This document shows positions 43,597 to 52,677 of a stretch of DNA of 64,000 bases, piece after piece. Location: assembly GCA_905480235.1 (NCBI GenBank), contig CAJQPP010000047.1:1-64000 (forward strand), in the 5' to 3' direction. Within the stretch, counting starts at the first letter, position 1, and every line of letters begins with the position of its first letter. Under the pieces are notes generated by a model, which saw only the letters and a list, made by a program, of their open reading frames with translations, was not told where the DNA came from and did no database searches. This DNA comes from an uncultured Pirellulaceae bacterium (GTDB lineage Bacteria; Planctomycetota; Planctomycetia; Pirellulales; Pirellulaceae). The position numbers and the translations under genes are program-made.

Positions 43597-44343
43597 ATGA
43601 GACAGATCGACACGATTATTTCGACCCTTTTGGTACTGACACTTTCAGGAGTGATTTCCTCAGCCTGTGTCGGACAAGAATCATCACCGGTACCTCAAAA
43701 AAACCCGGCAGCGCTCATCGATGGCAGTGGCGCGGGTTGGAAACCGCTGACCTTTCAAGATTTTGTGAATGTCAATTGTAAGCCGGATACCTGGAGCGAA
43801 GAAAAAGGGACGATCATTTGCAAGGGCAATTGCAATGGTGGCTTGCGAACTCAGGAACAATACACAAATTTTGAAATGGTCATGCAGTGGAAACACCTAA
43901 AGCGTTCCGGAAATTCCGGCATCTTCATTTGGTCGCCGAAAGAGGTGCTGGATAAATTACCTCCGGGCGCGCTACCGCAAGGGATTGAAATTCAAATTTT
44001 AGACCATGGATATGCCGAAGATTGGAAGAAATCAAAAGGCCAAGATCCAGATTGGTTTACGACTAACGGAGACGTATTTCCGGTAGGAGCGGCCGACATG
44101 CAACCCTTCTTACCAGCGGCACCGAATGGGAAACGAAGCTTTCCGTCCACCGACCACAGCAAGGGATTTGGTGAATGGAACCACTATTATGTGCGTGCGA
44201 TCAATGGTGAAGTTCGCTTATGGGTCAACGGTACCGAAGTCTCAGGTGGGACGGCATGCCAACCTGATACGGGCTTTATTGTGTTGGAAGCAGAAGGAGC
44301 TCCGATCGAGTTTAAGAACATTTGCGTACGCGTTCTGCCCTAA
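43597..44343 (+). CDS. Exported DUF1080 protein (3-keto-disaccharide hydrolase-like)
   Basis: 248 aa from the ATG at 43597, set by AAGGA 7 bp upstream; the longer frame adds 59 residues without signal character. Signal peptide (TIISTLLVLTLSGVISSACVGQ) and then a concanavalin-like jelly roll: WSEEKGTIICKGNCNGGLRT, FEMVMQWKHLKRSGNSGIFIW, QGIEIQILDHGY, GEWNHYYVRAINGEVRLWVNG. The DUF1080 family has members that hydrolyse 3-keto-glucosides, and is strongly expanded in planctomycetes. The conserved EIQILD and GIF residues fit an active cleft. Single gene, convergent with the mannitol-dehydrogenase-type gene. Confidence 0.93.
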   Translation: MRQIDTIISTLLVLTLSGVISSACVGQESSPVPQKNPAALIDGSGAGWKPLTFQDFVNVNCKPDTWSEEKGTIICKGNCNGGLRTQEQYTNFEMVMQWKHLKRSGNSGIFIWSPKEVLDKLPPGALPQGIEIQILDHGYAEDWKKSKGQDPDWFTTNGDVFPVGAADMQPFLPAAPNGKRSFPSTDHSKGFGEWNHYYVRAINGEVRLWVNGTEVSGGTACQPDTGFIVLEAEGAPIEFKNICVRVLP

Positions 44344-44406
44344 CGAGCGCCGGTATCAAATCACGATGGACACTTCGGTCAAATCTTTTTCAGGGGCTCC
44401 TGTGCG

Positions 44407-45549
44407 TTAAAGAACGGCGCTCACAATTTCATTGAGACGCGCTGGCTCTTTGCCAAACGCTCTGCGAAAATCGTCGATGGTCGGTTGTATCCGCGTGGTC
44501 AACTTTTTTTCGTGACCATTGGCGATATCCGCCAATCGATGCTGAAAAAACGGGTTTTCGAAACGTTCTAACACGGCAGCAGCGAACGCTTGCTCGTCAC
44601 TATTTCGAGCCTTAAGTGCCGGTAAGATTTCCTCGTTCAATAATTCCTCGAACCAGTTTCTTTCATCCGCATCGCGCATAACATCCAGAACGGTTTCGAA
44701 TCCGCGTGGTAGGCTGTGGGCGACCATGGCGGTGTGTAGCCCGTTCAAAATCCGCACCTTACGAATGAAGAGCGGCTGCAGATTTTCGGTCCACAAAATC
44801 ATCGGATGTTGGGGCAAAATATTACGGTCGCCGCCGTCGTCTTGAATGGCCAGCATCCGATAGGGTTCAGCCACCACGGCCAACGGGTCTTCGTAACCCC
44901 ACGGTGGAGGATCACTCACGCCGACAACAATGCGATCGACCAAGTTATTTAGCCAGCGATTTTCCGATTCGAGCCAATCGATGAAGGAGCTCACTGCGGT
45001 GGTGGAATTTGTCAGCGCTTGTTGCTTGACCAACGAGCACAGTTGATTGGAGTTATATTCAACCAATTCCAAGGGCAAGATCGTGATGCCGGGGCATTGC
45101 GCCTGATACCTTTGGAACAGCAGGCTTAACAGTTTGGCAGGGTAGGATTCCGGGCAATCGGAGAGCAAGTCAGAACCATCGTCGTTGGCGCTGAGGGAAA
45201 GACCGGCCTCGGTGGTATTGGAAACAATTAGCTGCAGGTCATGGGACAGGCCCGCCTTGACGACGTCCGCCCATTGCGTATTGGCATCGAGGCCGCAGTC
45301 CAGCGAATTCACCTGTGTCGTCTGATCGACAATTGTTCCATCTTGTTTTCCACGAGTCCAAACCTGATAACCCTGAGGTTGGCGATTTATCAGCTCGGCC
45401 CCGTTAGAATGAAGGCGAGATTGCACGACGGTCACGGCGTTGGTGTCCGGGATAATGCAATCAAAAAAACCGCGTAGGAATCTACCGGTTCCAAATTGTA
45501 AAATAGTTGGCAAGGGTGGCCCCTTTGCGAATGTGAGTTTTCCGATCAA
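44407..45549 (-). CDS. Mannitol dehydrogenase family oxidoreductase, probable tagaturonate reductase (UxaB-like)
   Basis: 380-residue NAD-dependent long-chain sugar dehydrogenase. The dinucleotide motif lies at the start (ILQFGTGRFLRGF, residues 16-28) and the family active-site pattern KVRILNGLHTAMVAH holds the Lys, Asn and His of the polyol dehydrogenases. The sequence is shorter than mannitol 2-dehydrogenase (~490) and fits the tagaturonate/fructuronate reductase branch, which converts D-tagaturonate to D-altronate in galacturonate catabolism. Other uxa genes are not in the window. Divergent from the aldo/keto reductase gene with only 53 bp between the starts, suggesting a shared sugar-related control region. 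Confidence 0.82.
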   Translation of the reverse strand: MIGKLTFAKGPPLPTILQFGTGRFLRGFFDCIIPDTNAVTVVQSRLHSNGAELINRQPQGYQVWTRGKQDGTIVDQTTQVNSLDCGLDANTQWADVVKAGLSHDLQLIVSNTTEAGLSLSANDDGSDLLSDCPESYPAKLLSLLFQRYQAQCPGITILPLELVEYNSNQLCSLVKQQALTNSTTAVSSFIDWLESENRWLNNLVDRIVVGVSDPPPWGYEDPLAVVAEPYRMLAIQDDGGDRNILPQHPMILWTENLQPLFIRKVRILNGLHTAMVAHSLPRGFETVLDVMRDADERNWFEELLNEEILPALKARNSDEQAFAAAVLERFENPFFQHRLADIANGHEKKLTTRIQPTIDDFRRAFGKEPARLNEIVSAVL

Positions 45550-45602
45550 ATTAACAGTCCGCGTATCCGCCCTCTGTTTGTATCTTTTTAACGGCCTTCA
45601 TT

Positions 45603-46541
45603 ATGCAGTATCGAAGTCTTGGCAAAACCGGACTGGATTTATCCGTCTTGTCCTTTGGTGCCTCATCGCTGGGCGCCGAGTTTCGCTCCATTGATTTGCA
45701 GGAAGCCCTACGTGGCGTGCGGGTCGCCTTGGACGGGGGAATGAACCTGATTGATACCTCGCCTTATTATGGGCGTGGACAATCGGAGGTGCTCTTGGGC
45801 TACGCGTTGCAGGACGTGCCTCGTGAATCCTATTTTTTAAGCAGCAAGTTAGGTCGCTACGCGCCGCAACATTTCGATTTCTCCGCTCGTCGTGTTAAGG
45901 AAAGCGTGGATATCAGCTTGGAAAGGATGGGGGTGGAATACCTCGATATCATGCTATGCCACGATATCGAGTTTGTGGAATTATCCCAGATCATCCATGA
46001 AACCTTGCCGGCGCTGCGGGAAATACAAAAATCAGGAAAAGTGAAGTTTGTCGGGATCAGTGGCTATCCGATGAAAATATTTCGGCAGATAGCGAGTCAG
46101 TGCGACTTGGATGTCGTACTTTCCTATAACCACTATACGCTGCAGAACGACATGTTGAGCGGGCTGGTGAGTTTCCTAAAAGAGCAGGGTGTCGGCATTA
46201 TGAATGCCGCTCCGTTTAGCGCTCGCTTACTCACCAACGCGCCGTTGCCAGTGTGGCACAAAGCGACTCCAGAAGTCCGAGAGATATGTCGACAAGCGGC
46301 CGAGCATTGCCGCCAGGCGGGAGTGGATATCGCTCAATTGGCATTGCAGTTTTCCATCGCTAATCCAGACTTCGCAACCTGTATCACCGGCTCTGCCAAT
46401 CCGGGTCGCATTGACCAGTGGTTTCAATGGATCGATGAACCTCTCGATCCTCAGTTGTTGGAGGAGGTTTTGCAAATCTTGAATCCGATCCACAATTGGT
46501 TTTACACCGAAGGCCAGCCAGAGAATAACGATGATCATTGA
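45603..46541 (+). CDS. Aldo/keto reductase (aldose 1-dehydrogenase-like)
   Basis: 312-residue NAD(P)-dependent TIM-barrel oxidoreductase. The catalytic tetrad is visible: Asp and Tyr in NLIDTSPYYGRGQSE, Lys in YFLSSKLGRYA, His in IMLCHDIEF. The group resembles L-galactose/L-fucose/D-threo-aldose 1-dehydrogenases, which make a sugar lactone. The next gene, overlapping by 11 bp (46531-46541), encodes a lactonase-type amidohydrolase, which would open the lactone. Together they look like the first two steps of an oxidative (non-phosphorylating) pathway for fucose or a related sugar. Exact sugar not determined. Confidence 0.9.
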   Translation: MQYRSLGKTGLDLSVLSFGASSLGAEFRSIDLQEALRGVRVALDGGMNLIDTSPYYGRGQSEVLLGYALQDVPRESYFLSSKLGRYAPQHFDFSARRVKESVDISLERMGVEYLDIMLCHDIEFVELSQIIHETLPALREIQKSGKVKFVGISGYPMKIFRQIASQCDLDVVLSYNHYTLQNDMLSGLVSFLKEQGVGIMNAAPFSARLLTNAPLPVWHKATPEVREICRQAAEHCRQAGVDIAQLALQFSIANPDFATCITGSANPGRIDQWFQWIDEPLDPQLLEEVLQILNPIHNWFYTEGQPENNDDH

Positions 46542-47388
46542 TTCCCATCAACATTTTTGGGACCGTTCGGACACGCGTTTTGATAATGCTTGGCAGGACG
46601 GGCAGGGGCTGCAAAAGATTTGTCGCAGTTTCCTACCCGGTGATTTGCAACCTTGTATTCAAACGGCGGGTGTTGATGCGACGGTATTTGTGCAGACGCA
46701 ACACAATTTGGAAGAAAACCGTTGGGCTCTGTCACTAGCGAAACAGCATGACTTCATTGCCGGCATTGTTGGCTGGGTAGATTTAACCAGTCCCGCCTGT
46801 GGCGACCAACTGGCAGAATTTCGAGGCCAGCCCAAGTTCGTTGGTATACGCCATGTGGTACAGGATGAGCCGGATGAGGATTTTATTATTCGTGAGGACG
46901 TGTTTCGTGGACTGGCAGAGCTCGAAAGACAAAAGCTGCCTTTTGATTTGCTGTTTTACGAGCGGCACTTGAAGCATGCAGCGACCGTCGCAAGTCATTT
47001 CCCGAATTTGCCGTTGGTCATCAATCACCTGGCAAAGCCCAACATTAAGCAGGGATCCTTCGAGGAATGGAAAAAGCAACTTCAGGCTGCGGCAGAACAC
47101 GAAAATGTTTTTTGCAAACTGTCTGGAATGGTTACCGAGGCCGACTGGCAGGATTGGCGAGTGGAGCAGCTTCGACCTTACGCAGAAACCGCCATTGAGT
47201 GCTTTGGGCCGGAGCGATTGATGTACGGAAGTGATTGGCCGGTTTGTAATCTGGCTGCCGATTACTCCGAGGTATTTGCGGCCGCGCGGCAGTTAATCGC
47301 ATCGCTAAGCCAGCACGAGCAAGCAATGATTCTGGGGGAAACGGCTCGTCGTTTCTATCAATTGCCCACCGTACAGGGATCGGCATAA
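46531..47388 (+). CDS. Amidohydrolase 2 family protein, probable sugar-lactone hydrolase (L-fuconolactonase type)
   Basis: 285-residue TIM-barrel metal hydrolase of COG3618. Metal ligands: HQH in IIDSHQHFWD (residues 5-7), a later His in LPLVINHLAKP, and Asp in MYGSDWPVCN. The FVGIRHVVQDEPDEDF segment is characteristic of L-fuconolactonase and L-rhamnono-lactonase. Its start overlaps the end of the aldo/keto reductase gene by 11 bp, so the two are translationally coupled. It probably converts the lactone formed by that enzyme to the aldonate. Confidence 0.9.
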   Translation: MIIDSHQHFWDRSDTRFDNAWQDGQGLQKICRSFLPGDLQPCIQTAGVDATVFVQTQHNLEENRWALSLAKQHDFIAGIVGWVDLTSPACGDQLAEFRGQPKFVGIRHVVQDEPDEDFIIREDVFRGLAELERQKLPFDLLFYERHLKHAATVASHFPNLPLVINHLAKPNIKQGSFEEWKKQLQAAAEHENVFCKLSGMVTEADWQDWRVEQLRPYAETAIECFGPERLMYGSDWPVCNLAADYSEVFAAARQLIASLSQHEQAMILGETARRFYQLPTVQGSA

Positions 47389-47427
47389 GCACCCCGGTAG
47401 GTGATCCCTGCGGACGAGTAGGCGGTG

Positions 47428-48381
47428 TTATGCCCGTCGACTGTCAAACGCCATCACTTCGCAAATAGTTGACTTGCCCATTGCCAGCATCATCAAGCGA
47501 TCGATCCCCAGGGCGACGCCACAACATTCGGGTAGCCCGTAACGCATGGCGTCTAACAAGCGGCTTTCGGTTGGGAGTTCGACGCGGCCGCTACGCTTCC
47601 GGGCCAAATTATTTTCGCGGTTCCGCGAACAGAGTGCGTCGGCATCCGTCAATTCATGATAGCCGTTGGCAATTTCGTGCCCTGCTACATACAACTCAAA
47701 GCGTTCCGCAACCTGGCTGATACCGGGTCGATCTGTGTCGCGAATCCGTGCTAACGCGGCCTGATTAGCCGGCCAATCGTATAAGATCAGCGAGGGGAAC
47801 TTGGCCATGGCCGGTTCGATTTTTTCTACCAAGACCGTTTCCAGCAGATCTTCACTGCCCAGAATTTCGCGAATTTTGTCAGCGGTTTGCAGGGCATCCA
47901 TGGCATTAAAATCGAAGCCACAATATTGGTGCACGGCATCATAAAAAGTGAGCCGTTTGGCGGGCGGAAGGCCCAGCAAATCCTGCGCAAATTCATCCAA
48001 CAGATCCATGCCGGCCTCATAGGAATCGGCGACGCGATACCACTCCAGCATGGTGAATTCAATATTGTGATGGCGGCCGACTTCATCGGCGCGGACGGCG
48101 GGGCCAATTTGGTAAATTGCGGATGCCCCTGCTGCCATAATTCGCTTCATGGCAAACTCGGGCGATGTTTGCAGGTAAAACGGAACCTCAGGATCCCCTT
48201 GAACGGAAATAGGGATGGCCAACGGGTCAATGTGCTGGTCGACGACCGTGTCGCGCGAAAGAATGGGTGTTTGCACTTCGAAGAAATCGCGAGAGTCAAA
48301 AAATTGACGAACACGAGCGAGAATTTTCGCGCGCTCTCGAAGTACCTCTATTGAGGCATTAGGCAAAAAATCGTGATTCAT
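47428..48381 (-). CDS. epmA: EpmA/GenX: EF-P--(R)-beta-lysine ligase family (LysRS-like)
   Basis: 317-residue class II lysyl-tRNA-synthetase-like protein without the anticodon-binding domain, the EpmA (PoxA/GenX) form that attaches beta-lysine to elongation factor P. Class II motifs: motif 2 region RADEVGRHHNIEFTMLEWY (residues ~100-118) and motif 3 GVALGIDRLMMLAMG near the C-terminus. The usual length (~325) fits. The partners EF-P and EpmB (lysine 2,3-aminomutase) are not in the window. Its start codon overlaps the stop of the upstream hydrolase gene (ATGA at 48378-48381). Confidence 0.93.
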   Translation of the reverse strand: MNHDFLPNASIEVLRERAKILARVRQFFDSRDFFEVQTPILSRDTVVDQHIDPLAIPISVQGDPEVPFYLQTSPEFAMKRIMAAGASAIYQIGPAVRADEVGRHHNIEFTMLEWYRVADSYEAGMDLLDEFAQDLLGLPPAKRLTFYDAVHQYCGFDFNAMDALQTADKIREILGSEDLLETVLVEKIEPAMAKFPSLILYDWPANQAALARIRDTDRPGISQVAERFELYVAGHEIANGYHELTDADALCSRNRENNLARKRSGRVELPTESRLLDAMRYGLPECCGVALGIDRLMMLAMGKSTICEVMAFDSRRA

Positions 48382-49331
48382 TGAGAACCTGGGTCGGTGT
48401 CCGCGATTTGGTTCTGAACAAATTGGATGATGTCTTTGGCAATTTCCTCTCGATCCACATCGACGGTCAAAGCGTGCCCGGAATCGTCATAAAATACAAG
48501 TTCTTTGTCGACTGAACCGAGGCGCGAAAAATAATTTTCGGCTCGGGACCAATCGGTGACTTGATCATTGCGACTGAGGACCATGAACAATGGCGTGCGG
48601 ATCGACTCGGCGGCAGACTGGTTGTCGTCCATCAGGAGAAAGGTCTGATCGACGATATTACGCGTAGAGAAGGGAGATTTGTAATCGGGGTTTCGATGCT
48701 CGGGATCACGGCAATCGTTACGATCGTAGGGCGACTGGTAGACGTTGGAGAAGATTAAAAGGCTGTTACCTAACTTGCGCCAAAACCGGGTCGGAAAAAT
48801 CGGGCTGCGTTGGTTGGAGACGTCGATGGCGGGTGCCAACAGAGCGGCACCGGCAACGTATTCCGGGGCACGGCGCATGACCGCCAAGCAGACCGCCCCA
48901 CCCAAAGAATGCCCGACTAAATAAACGCGTTTTCCTGATTGAGTTAATTCCTGAACGCGGTCTTCCACCGTCTGTACCCAATCTTCGCAGGAACAGGAGT
49001 GCATTTGATCAACCGCCACACCAAACCCGGGTAGACGCACCCCAGTGACGGTATATCCCTGGTCGCAAAAGGGCTGAATCATGGGTGCGAATGTCTGCGG
49101 TGTATCATTAAAACCGTGCACCAATAACAGAGCCGTATCGTTGCCCGGTATGGTAAAAGATTCCGCTCCCTTTTGAACGCCATCGGCAGCGCGATCGATG
49201 CTGGCTTCAAACTCTTGGAGAGCTGAGTTCACTCTCCGCGAGTGGACGTAATCTCCCGCGAACCAAATCGCAACGATGGTTACCAGTACCCCAAGTATGA
49301 TCAATTTTCGGTGACTTCGTTTAAGCGACAT
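48378..49331 (-). CDS. Membrane-anchored alpha/beta hydrolase (lipase/carboxylesterase-like)
   Basis: 317 aa with one N-terminal transmembrane helix (about residues 8-26) and an alpha/beta hydrolase domain outside. LLLVHGFNDT is the oxyanion-hole strand, Ser142 in VGHSLGGA is the nucleophile, and the late Asp (LSRNDQVTDW) and His (DDSGHALTVD) complete the triad. Closest in layout to monoglyceride-lipase and carboxylesterase types; substrate unknown. First gene of a two-gene unit with epmA (4-bp ATGA overlap), a pairing with no evident functional link. Confidence 0.88.
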   Translation of the reverse strand: MSLKRSHRKLIILGVLVTIVAIWFAGDYVHSRRVNSALQEFEASIDRAADGVQKGAESFTIPGNDTALLLVHGFNDTPQTFAPMIQPFCDQGYTVTGVRLPGFGVAVDQMHSCSCEDWVQTVEDRVQELTQSGKRVYLVGHSLGGAVCLAVMRRAPEYVAGAALLAPAIDVSNQRSPIFPTRFWRKLGNSLLIFSNVYQSPYDRNDCRDPEHRNPDYKSPFSTRNIVDQTFLLMDDNQSAAESIRTPLFMVLSRNDQVTDWSRAENYFSRLGSVDKELVFYDDSGHALTVDVDREEIAKDIIQFVQNQIADTDPGSQ

Positions 49332-49361
49332 CGGTGACTCATCAGATAGGCTCGCCTGGCG

Positions 49362-49391
49362 AAAAAAATTCTACCGGGGACAAACCGGTTA
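49362..49391 (-). terminator. Terminator of folD
   Basis: On the minus strand ACCGG (49389-49385), 7-nt loop, CCGGT (49377-49373), then AGAA and seven T (A-run 49362-49368). It overlaps the folD stop codon and separates the folD unit from the hydrolase-epmA unit. Confidence 0.6.
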
Positions 49392-50291
49392 CCCGTTAGC
49401 GACTTTCGTCTCGGCCTGGAGCCGTGCTGCCATTAAGGTATTTTCCAACAACATCGTCACGGTTAAAGGGCCGACGCCGCCGGGAACAGGCGTGATGTGA
49501 GATGCCACATGACGCAGGGGCTCGAAGTCCACATCGCCACAGAGGCCATCTTCGGTTCGGTTAATTCCCACATCAACAACGACAGCGCCCTCTTTGACCA
49601 TCTCGACGGTAACGAACTTGGGTACGCCGATCGCCGCTATGACGATGTCGGCTTGTCGAGTGATTTCAGGCAAGTTGGGGGTGCGGCTGTGACACAAGGT
49701 TACGGTCGAATTACATGAATCGGACCCCAGGTGTGAGCTCTTGGCTCCCATCAACATCGCCAAGGGTTTGCCGACAATATCGCTGCGGCCAATGATGGCA
49801 GTCAATTTCCCGCTGATGCTAATGTCATAGCGGTGCAGTACCTGTAAAACGCCATGGGGCGTGCAAGGCAGGAAGCGGGGGCGGCCTTGGGATAACAGAC
49901 CCACATTGGTGGGGTGAAACGCATCCACATCCTTGGCAGGGTCAATCAGATCAAGAACTTTTTGCGAGTCGATTTGCTTGGGCAGTGGAAGCTGGACGAG
50001 GATGCCACTGACGCGCGGATCGCAATTCAAAGAATCGACCAGTTCAATAAGTTTTTCCGTGCTGGTGTCTGCAGATAGTCGATGGAGTTGACTTTCGATA
50101 CCAACTTTTTTGCAGGCTCGCTCTTTGTTGCGAACGTAGACGGCACTGGCGGGGTCTTCACCCACCAATACTGCGGCCAAGACTGGCTGGTTTCCCGTTG
50201 CGTCAGTGAACGCAGCGACTTTCACTTTGATCTCTTCTTGAATCTGTTGGGCGGTGGCTCGGCCATCCAGTAAAGTTGCAGTCAATGTCAA
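49389..50291 (-). CDS. folD: Bifunctional methylenetetrahydrofolate dehydrogenase / methenyltetrahydrofolate cyclohydrolase
   Basis: Cytosolic one-carbon enzyme, NADP-dependent, that interconverts methylene-, methenyl- and formyl-tetrahydrofolate. 300 aa, slightly longer than E. coli (288). Catalytic Tyr52 and Lys56 are in YVRNKERAC; the folate-binding QLPLP motif and the NADP motif AIIGRSDIVGKP are present, as is the final PGGVGPLT. Probably co-transcribed from the upstream SRPBCC-like gene (17 bp apart). Together with thyA-folA 6 kb away it covers folate recycling. Confidence 0.96.
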   Translation of the reverse strand: MTLTATLLDGRATAQQIQEEIKVKVAAFTDATGNQPVLAAVLVGEDPASAVYVRNKERACKKVGIESQLHRLSADTSTEKLIELVDSLNCDPRVSGILVQLPLPKQIDSQKVLDLIDPAKDVDAFHPTNVGLLSQGRPRFLPCTPHGVLQVLHRYDISISGKLTAIIGRSDIVGKPLAMLMGAKSSHLGSDSCNSTVTLCHSRTPNLPEITRQADIVIAAIGVPKFVTVEMVKEGAVVVDVGINRTEDGLCGDVDFEPLRHVASHITPVPGGVGPLTVTMLLENTLMAARLQAETKVANG

Positions 50292-50308
50292 TTTCCTATG
50301 TTGGCTTA

Positions 50309-50908
50309 TTAGCGGTTATTGGTTTCAGTGGTCGGCTCCGTCGCTTCCGAATCATTTGCTGAGGCCTGTTGCCCGCGCTCTTTTGGTAAAACTAATTGCT
50401 CGGTTTCGACGAAATTTTTTAGTTGCTCCAGCTGTTGGTTGATGCTGGTTTGCTCTTTTTGTTTATTTAACAATGCTTCGAAACGAAAAAACCCTTTGTG
50501 AGTGGCTAACATCAATTGGCGCACACGCACGTCTTTGCCGGCTTGTTCCAGTTGCCAGATCGAAAAGACATCAAAGTCTTGTTCATTCCAAGTTCTTACG
50601 GTAAGTGAAGAATCCGATTGAGACAGGACGGCTCCATTGAGTGTAGAGCGAGTGCCATCTTCTAGTATCGTGATGTCGGCGGCGGCTCCAATGTCCGAGT
50701 TTGTTTGCTCGGTTGTCTGTACTTCGACCACGCCGTCGTACCATGTTTCCGGTTCACCCAGCGCGACCATAACAGTATTGATATCCGTATTACGGATTAA
50801 TGTTTCGGCCTTGAATTCCATTTGTTGACCACCCCAATAAAACATTAGAGCGGCCGCAAATAGCAACAGAGCAATCGTAACGGCCAGAATGCGAAACAGT
50901 GATTTCAT
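50309..50908 (-). CDS. Membrane-anchored SRPBCC-like (START-type) protein
   Basis: 199 residues: an N-terminal transmembrane helix (about residues 5-25), then a helix-grip-like domain (FKAETLIRNTDINTVMVALGEPETW, ADITILEDGTRSTLNG, LTVRTWNEQDFDVFSIWQL) similar to SRPBCC/polyketide-cyclase folds, and a Glu/Gln/Thr-rich disordered C-terminal tail (~170-199). Such domains bind lipids or hydrophobic ligands; the ligand is unknown. No catalytic motif. It lies 17 bp upstream of folD on the same strand. The 294-bp region upstream of it (50909-51202) shows no further feature. Confidence 0.7.
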   Translation of the reverse strand: MKSLFRILAVTIALLLFAAALMFYWGGQQMEFKAETLIRNTDINTVMVALGEPETWYDGVVEVQTTEQTNSDIGAAADITILEDGTRSTLNGAVLSQSDSSLTVRTWNEQDFDVFSIWQLEQAGKDVRVRQLMLATHKGFFRFEALLNKQKEQTSINQQLEQLKNFVETEQLVLPKERGQQASANDSEATEPTTETNNR

Positions 50909-51202
50909 AAAAAGACAACTGACGAATCAAGCATGTTGGTCGGATGAATGAAGCAAACGCAGGCGGTTCGCTTCTCCGTATCTTATTCAATACAACGATT
51001 GGATGAAACGAGCCAACAAGCGAATCCTTGGGAACCTGCTGGAGGCTGTTATTCGTGAGATTTCTTTCCAGTTTTCCCGGGGTTTTAGGAGAGGAAAGCC
51101 ACCCACGGAGTCCCTACCGCTTCGGCCGCACCACGGACCCCGGGTTAGCAGGTGGGGTTCACTTTTTAGAATTCCGACGTAGCAAAGCGAGCGCCGGAAA
51201 CG

Positions 51203-52654
51203 TCAGGCCAGTAAACCTTGGATGACACGAGGGTCATTGGCGGGCCCAATGAGCCGCTGGTCCAATCCTTGGAAGGGGAAACTGAATTGATGGGGATCCT
51301 TGCCGAGCAAATGCAGGATGGTTGCTTGTAAATCACGGACACCCACCGGATTTTTGGTAATCGTGTAACCAAAGTCATCCGTTTCACCGAAGCGAGTCCC
51401 GGGCTTAATACCACCTCCCGCCATCCAGATGGAAAAACAATCGGGGTGGTGATCACGACCGAGAAGTTTCGATCCATTCCGCGCCTCGTTCATGGCGGTG
51501 CGTCCAAATTCGCCGCCCCAAATCACGAGCGTTTCTTCCAGCAACCCTCGGCGGTCTAAATCTGTCAGTAACGCGGAGATCGGTTGGTCGACCTGCTGAC
51601 ATTTTTTGGGCAGTTGTGTCATCAAATCATCGCCGGGATTGGTTCCATGAACGTCCCAACCCCAATCAAACAACTGCACGAAGCGGACGCCCTGTTCGAC
51701 AAGTCGTCTTGCCAACAAACAGTTATTGGCAAAGGACCCACTGCCAGGTTGGGCGCCGTAGAGTTCGAGGGTTTCGGGTGATTCCTGCTTGATGTCCATG
51801 ACTTCAGGCACCGCCGTTTGCATACGAAAAGCGAGTTCATACTGGCCTATTCGTGTGGCGGTTTCCGGATCACCAAATTCTTGGCTTTCGAGGCGGTTGA
51901 GTTGATTCAAGGCGTCCAGACTAGAGCGCCTGAGATCGCGTGACATACCTGGAGGGTTATTAACAAACAGGATCGGTTCTGGACCGGATCGGCATTGCAC
52001 GCCCTGGTACACGCCGGGCAGGAATCCGCTTCCCCAAAGTTGTTTGCCACCGGAGGGTAACTTTCCGCCCGATACCATGACCATGAATCCGGGCAGGTTT
52101 TCATTTTCGTTTCCCAGACCGTAGGTAATCCAAGATCCCATTGCCGCACCGCCAAATTGTGGCGTGCCGGTATGCAAAAACAGTTGCGCGGGGGCGTGAT
52201 TGAATTGATCGGTAAACATCGAATTGACCACGCAGAGTTTGTCAGCGTGGCCCGCAAGTTTGGGAAACAGCGAACTGATCCAGGCACCACTCTCGCCGTG
52301 TTGCTGGAATTCGTATTGCGGCCCCAGCAGTTTGGGCCGGCCCTTTATAAAAGGGAATGAGCGATCAGCCATCAACTCATCTGGGCAAGGCTTCATGTGC
52401 CATTTGGCCAACACGGGCTTGTAATCCAAGGTTTCGTGCTGCGAGGGTGAGCCTGCCATGTGCAAGTAAATCACTCGCTTGGCTTTGGCCGCGGAGGGTA
52501 GCAAGTTGCCAATACGCTGCTCAGCAAAACTCGGGCGGGGGCCCGCTAAACCGGCTAACGCCATACTCCCCAAACCGACCTGGCAATTGCGGAGAAAATG
52601 CCGTCGAGTTTGGAGGCGAGTTTGCCGAATTTTTAATTCCGTCTTAGGGTTCAT
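51203..52654 (-). CDS. Second DUF1501 domain protein (Tat-exported)
   Basis: 483-residue DUF1501 protein. Twin-arginine signal in QTRRHFLRNCQVGLGSMALAG (residues ~15-35, split), then the family features [53 protein letters not shown], and the C-terminal DLQATILHLLGKDP. Fold related to the alkaline phosphatase superfamily; activity not known. It follows the DUF1549/DUF1553 gene by 23 bp, so both are in one operon. It is a paralogue of the gene at 24552 but clearly diverged, and belongs to a shorter cytochrome partner. Confidence 0.94.
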   Translation of the reverse strand: MNPKTELKIRQTRLQTRRHFLRNCQVGLGSMALAGLAGPRPSFAEQRIGNLLPSAAKAKRVIYLHMAGSPSQHETLDYKPVLAKWHMKPCPDELMADRSFPFIKGRPKLLGPQYEFQQHGESGAWISSLFPKLAGHADKLCVVNSMFTDQFNHAPAQLFLHTGTPQFGGAAMGSWITYGLGNENENLPGFMVMVSGGKLPSGGKQLWGSGFLPGVYQGVQCRSGPEPILFVNNPPGMSRDLRRSSLDALNQLNRLESQEFGDPETATRIGQYELAFRMQTAVPEVMDIKQESPETLELYGAQPGSGSFANNCLLARRLVEQGVRFVQLFDWGWDVHGTNPGDDLMTQLPKKCQQVDQPISALLTDLDRRGLLEETLVIWGGEFGRTAMNEARNGSKLLGRDHHPDCFSIWMAGGGIKPGTRFGETDDFGYTITKNPVGVRDLQATILHLLGKDPHQFSFPFQGLDQRLIGPANDPRVIQGLLA

Positions 52655-52677
52655 GGCAGTTTACGGGCTACTGTCGG

